Origin: Bacilli bacterium
GTDB taxonomy: Bacteria; Bacillota_I; Bacilli_A; RF39; UBA660
Direction of reading: 5' to 3'
Length of the DNA: 64,000 nt
Assembly (NCBI GenBank): GCA_017527675.1
Contig: JAFXPU010000004.1
Location: 1 to 64,000, forward strand
Positions 61,762 to 64,000 of this stretch are shown piece after piece. The position numbers and the translations under genes are program-made. The first letter of the stretch is position 1; every line of letters begins with the position of its first letter. The notes beneath the pieces are model-generated. The model was not told where the DNA came from, did no database searches, and saw nothing but the letters and a program-made list of their open reading frames with translations.

Positions 61762-62241
61762 ATGGAAAAGTTTAGCCGTGTACTTCGTGGGTATGATCCT
61801 GATGAAGTAAATGCATTTTTAGATCAAATAATTAGACAAGTTGAAGCAATGGTTAATGATATAAAAATTAAGGATGCCAAAATAGCTAGTTTAAAAGAAC
61901 AAGTTAATGGTATGAATGATGAAATAGCTAATGTTGACCATTTGAAAGAAAAACTTGCTCAATATGAAAGAATAGAAGGAACATTAAATAGAGCTATTAT
62001 TATGGCTCAAAAAACTTCTGATCAAATTAAATCTACGGCTCATCGCGAATCTGAAATACTAATCGAAGATGCAAAGAAAAATGCAAGTCGCATTGTTAAT
62101 GAAGCATTACTTAAGGCTGAAAAAACTGAAGCTGAAACAGCAATGCTAAGACGTAATATAAATGTATTTAAAAGAAAATTAAAAGATATCATTGAATCTC
62201 AATTAGAAATAGTTGAAGATATTGAAAAAGTTGAAATATAA
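61762..62241 (+). CDS. DivIVA-like coiled-coil protein, 159 aa
   Basis: EKFSRVLRGYDPDEVNAFLDQI is the membrane-curvature-binding head of DivIVA/GpsB proteins, followed by two coiled-coil stretches to the end. ATG 61762 is chosen because AGGAG lies 6 bases upstream. It acts in division-site or polar organisation. Confidence 0.88.
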   Translation: MEKFSRVLRGYDPDEVNAFLDQIIRQVEAMVNDIKIKDAKIASLKEQVNGMNDEIANVDHLKEKLAQYERIEGTLNRAIIMAQKTSDQIKSTAHRESEILIEDAKKNASRIVNEALLKAEKTEAETAMLRRNINVFKRKLKDIIESQLEIVEDIEKVEI

Positions 62242-62261
62242 AAACAAATGATGAAGACGTT

Positions 62262-62450
62262 AATTATGAATACTTAGTAGAGAGCCTATGGTTGGTGAGA
62301 ATAGGTAGGGATAGTAATTAAGGATCACTTCTGATGTTATTTAGGGATAAGCTAAATACGTTAACTTGCGTTAATAGATTAAGTGCATGAAATTCATGAA
62401 TTAAGGTGGTACCACGCGTAAGCGCCCTTAAATTTATGGATTTTTTTTTT
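62262..62450 (+). promoter_or_regulatory. T-box riboswitch leader, Ile (ATC) specifier
   Basis: Stem I GAGAG and GGTTGGTGAGAAT (about 62279-62301), specifier ATC at 62323-62325, T-box AAGGTGGTACCACG at 62403-62416. The TTAAGG/CCTTAA-type terminator ends in a run of ten T. It controls the CYTH gene and ileS. Confidence 0.92.
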
Positions 62451-62459
62451 GGAGGTTTT

Positions 62460-63023
62460 ATGAAAACTGAGTATGAAGTTAGATTATTAGAAATTGACCA
62501 TGATTTAATGATAGAAAAATTAGAAAAGTTAGGAGCTCAAAAAGTATTTGGTGCTATGCAGGAGCGAAAAGTATATGATTTTCATCCTGTTGATCCTAAT
62601 CGTTGGATTAGATTGCGTACAAATGGTTTGAAAACAACTCTAACTATAAAAGAGTTAAAGGATAAAACAATTACAGGTACTAAGGAAGCAGAAATTGAGG
62701 TATCTTCATTTGCTGATACTGATGAGATACTAAATCAATTAGGTTATGAAGCTCGCTCTTATCAACAAAATTTTCGAATACAATATATATTAGATGATGT
62801 GGAAATAGATTTAGATAGATGGCCACTAATACCTGAATATATGGAAATAGAGGGTAAATCTACTGCTGATGTTTATGCTGTTTTAGATAAACTTGGAATA
62901 AATAAAGATGCTGTTACAACAATGGATGTTGATAGCATCTATAAATATTATGGTATTGATGATATATGTCATATGCCAAAATTATTATTTAAGGAGGAAG
63001 ATGAAAAATGTTTAAAGAATTAG
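62460..63023 (+). CDS. CYTH-domain protein, 187 aa
   Basis: CYTH (triphosphate tunnel) fold: the N-terminal TEYEVRLLEI gives ExExR in place of the usual ExExK, then RWIRLRTNG, LTIKELKD, EAEIEVSSF, VEIDLDRWPLIPEYMEIEG. Members hydrolyse inorganic or thiamine triphosphate or, rarely, make cAMP. ATG 62460 follows GGAGG, and the gene overlaps ileS by 16 bases, so it is co-transcribed and under Ile T-box control. Confidence 0.88.
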   Translation: MKTEYEVRLLEIDHDLMIEKLEKLGAQKVFGAMQERKVYDFHPVDPNRWIRLRTNGLKTTLTIKELKDKTITGTKEAEIEVSSFADTDEILNQLGYEARSYQQNFRIQYILDDVEIDLDRWPLIPEYMEIEGKSTADVYAVLDKLGINKDAVTTMDVDSIYKYYGIDDICHMPKLLFKEEDEKCLKN

Positions 63024-64000
63024 ATAAAAGACCTACTCATGAAGTAGAAGCAGATATCTTAAAAACTTGGAAGAGTCAAGATATCTTAAATAAAACAATC
63101 GAAAATAGAAAAGATAAAGATAACTGGGTATTCTATGATGGACCAGCTACTGCTAATGGTATGCCAGGATTACATCACATGGTATCAAAATTTTTGAAAG
63201 ATTCATTTTGTAAATATCAAACTATGCAAGGTAATCGTGTTTTAAGAAAAGTAGGATGGGATACTCATGGTTTACCAGTTGAAGTTAATGTTGAAAAGAA
63301 ATTAGGTTTTTCTGGCAAAGCTGATATCGAAAAATATGGTATAAAAGAATTTAACAAATTATGCAAAGAAACTGTTTGGGAAAATGAAGAGGCATTTAGA
63401 AGATTAACAGATGAAATGGGACAATTTATTGATCTAGATAACCGTTATATTACATATGATAATAATTATATTGAAACTGAATGGTGGATTTTAAAGAAAT
63501 TTTTTGATGAAGGATTATTCTATGAAGGTGTTAAAATCATGCCTTGGTGTCCAAGATGTGGAACTGGTTTAGCTTCACATGAAGTTGCTCAAGGATATAA
63601 AGAAATTGATGCTAATACTGTAATCGTACCATTTAAGAAAAAAGATGAAGATGCGTACTTCCTAGTTTGGACAACTACTCCATGGACTTTAATATCTAAT
63701 GTAGCATTATGTGTTAATCCAAAAGAAGAATATGTTAAAGTTGAATCAATGGGCTATAAATTTATCCTTGCTAAAGCCCTTGCTAATGCTGTTTTAGGTG
63801 ATGAATATATAGTACTTGAAACTTATAAAGGAAAAGATTTAGAATATGCTGAATATGAGCAATTAATTCCATCTGATATTGAGGTAAAAGGTAAAGGATT
63901 CTTTGTAACATGTGATAATTACGTAACAATGTCAGATGGTACTGGTATAGTTCATATTGCTCCTGCTTTTGGTGAAGATGATGCTAATGTTGGTAAAAAA
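63008..64000 (+). CDS. ileS: Isoleucyl-tRNA synthetase, N-terminal part (runs off the window)
   Basis: Class I synthetase. FYDGPATANGMPGLHHM is the HIGH-type region in a variant form, GWDTHGLPVEV follows, and CPRCGTGLASHEVAQGYKEI leads into the editing domain (VWTTTPWTLISN). The wording of these motifs fits the eukaryote-like, type 2 IleRS group. AGGAGG lies 9 bases before ATG 63008. At least 331 codons are in the window; the end is not seen. Confidence 0.95.
   Translation, partial: MFKELDKRPTHEVEADILKTWKSQDILNKTIENRKDKDNWVFYDGPATANGMPGLHHMVSKFLKDSFCKYQTMQGNRVLRKVGWDTHGLPVEVNVEKKLGFSGKADIEKYGIKEFNKLCKETVWENEEAFRRLTDEMGQFIDLDNRYITYDNNYIETEWWILKKFFDEGLFYEGVKIMPWCPRCGTGLASHEVAQGYKEIDANTVIVPFKKKDEDAYFLVWTTTPWTLISNVALCVNPKEEYVKVESMGYKFILAKALANAVLGDEYIVLETYKGKDLEYAEYEQLIPSDIEVKGKGFFVTCDNYVTMSDGTGIVHIAPAFGEDDANVGKK

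Noticed and set aside
1-64000. Mycoplasma-like genetic code suggested by the very high AT content
   Set aside because: gpr and other genes end in TGA at the expected length, tryptophan is encoded by TGG, and no family motif reads through TGA.
1-64000. CRISPR array
   Set aside because: No regularly spaced direct repeats were seen. Repeated short motifs are terminators, T-box parts or operator pairs.

Overview
The window is a chromosomal segment of a very AT-rich, low-GC Gram-positive bacterium. It carries PolC plus DnaE polymerases, SepF and a DivIVA-like protein, T-box leaders, and AGGAGG/AGGTG ribosome sites. Two sporulation markers are present, a Gpr germination protease and a SpoVIF-like protein, so the lineage probably forms spores or recently did. 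TGA is used as a stop (for example at the end of gpr), so the code is 11 and not the Mycoplasma code. An uncultured gut-type Bacilli relative fits best; this placement is inference.

Region 1 (about 700-11,800) is a cell-wall amidase gene with LysM repeats, split by a 10.03-kb mobile element. The element is bounded by the 8-bp core AGGTGGTG at 953-960 and 10983-10990. Joining the flanks at this core restores one 350-codon reading frame. Cargo in order: a Pycsar-like operon (nucleotide cyclase, DUF5706-type membrane effector, second cyclase), a divergent Sau3AI-like restriction-modification pair, a stretch rich in inverted repeats, a replication-type HTH protein, an OB-fold (SSB-like) protein, a large serine recombinase, a membrane protein and a 70-residue protein beside the right end.

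Region 2 (about 11,800-33,700) is mostly core genome: patatin-like lipase, flavodoxin, DUF4298 protein, HD phosphohydrolase, a frameshifted rRNA uracil methyltransferase, uppP, tRNA-Arg, tRNA-Pro and tRNA-Leu, a CAP-domain lipoprotein, scpAB, an archaeal-type aspartyl-tRNA synthetase under an Asp T-box, a Rel protein with an altered synthetase site, and the rimP-nusA-ylxR-infB-rbfA operon. A transglutaminase-like protein, rpsT and gpr follow.

Region 3 (about 33,700-47,300) has four scattered type IV prepilin-like genes (two a recent tandem duplication), der, spoVIF, a decayed IS30 copy, a dinD-like gene, dusB, lysS, ackA, an FAD oxidoreductase, an NrnA-type DHH phosphatase and a frameshifted coiled-coil gene.

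Region 4 (47,300-64,000) holds polC, a sigma-70 factor with an unusual C-terminal extension, rpmB, a surface-protein fragment next to a DUF1016 nuclease gene, dnaE, two paralogous HExxH peptidases, sepF, a divIVA-like gene, and a CYTH-domain gene plus the start of ileS behind an Ile T-box. The dinD-like and DUF1016 genes are unrelated but share an almost identical 86-bp upstream segment, and each contains a perfect internal palindrome.

The strongest leads are the amidase-splitting element, its two-cyclase Pycsar-like operon, the dinD/DUF1016 cassettes and the extended sigma factor.
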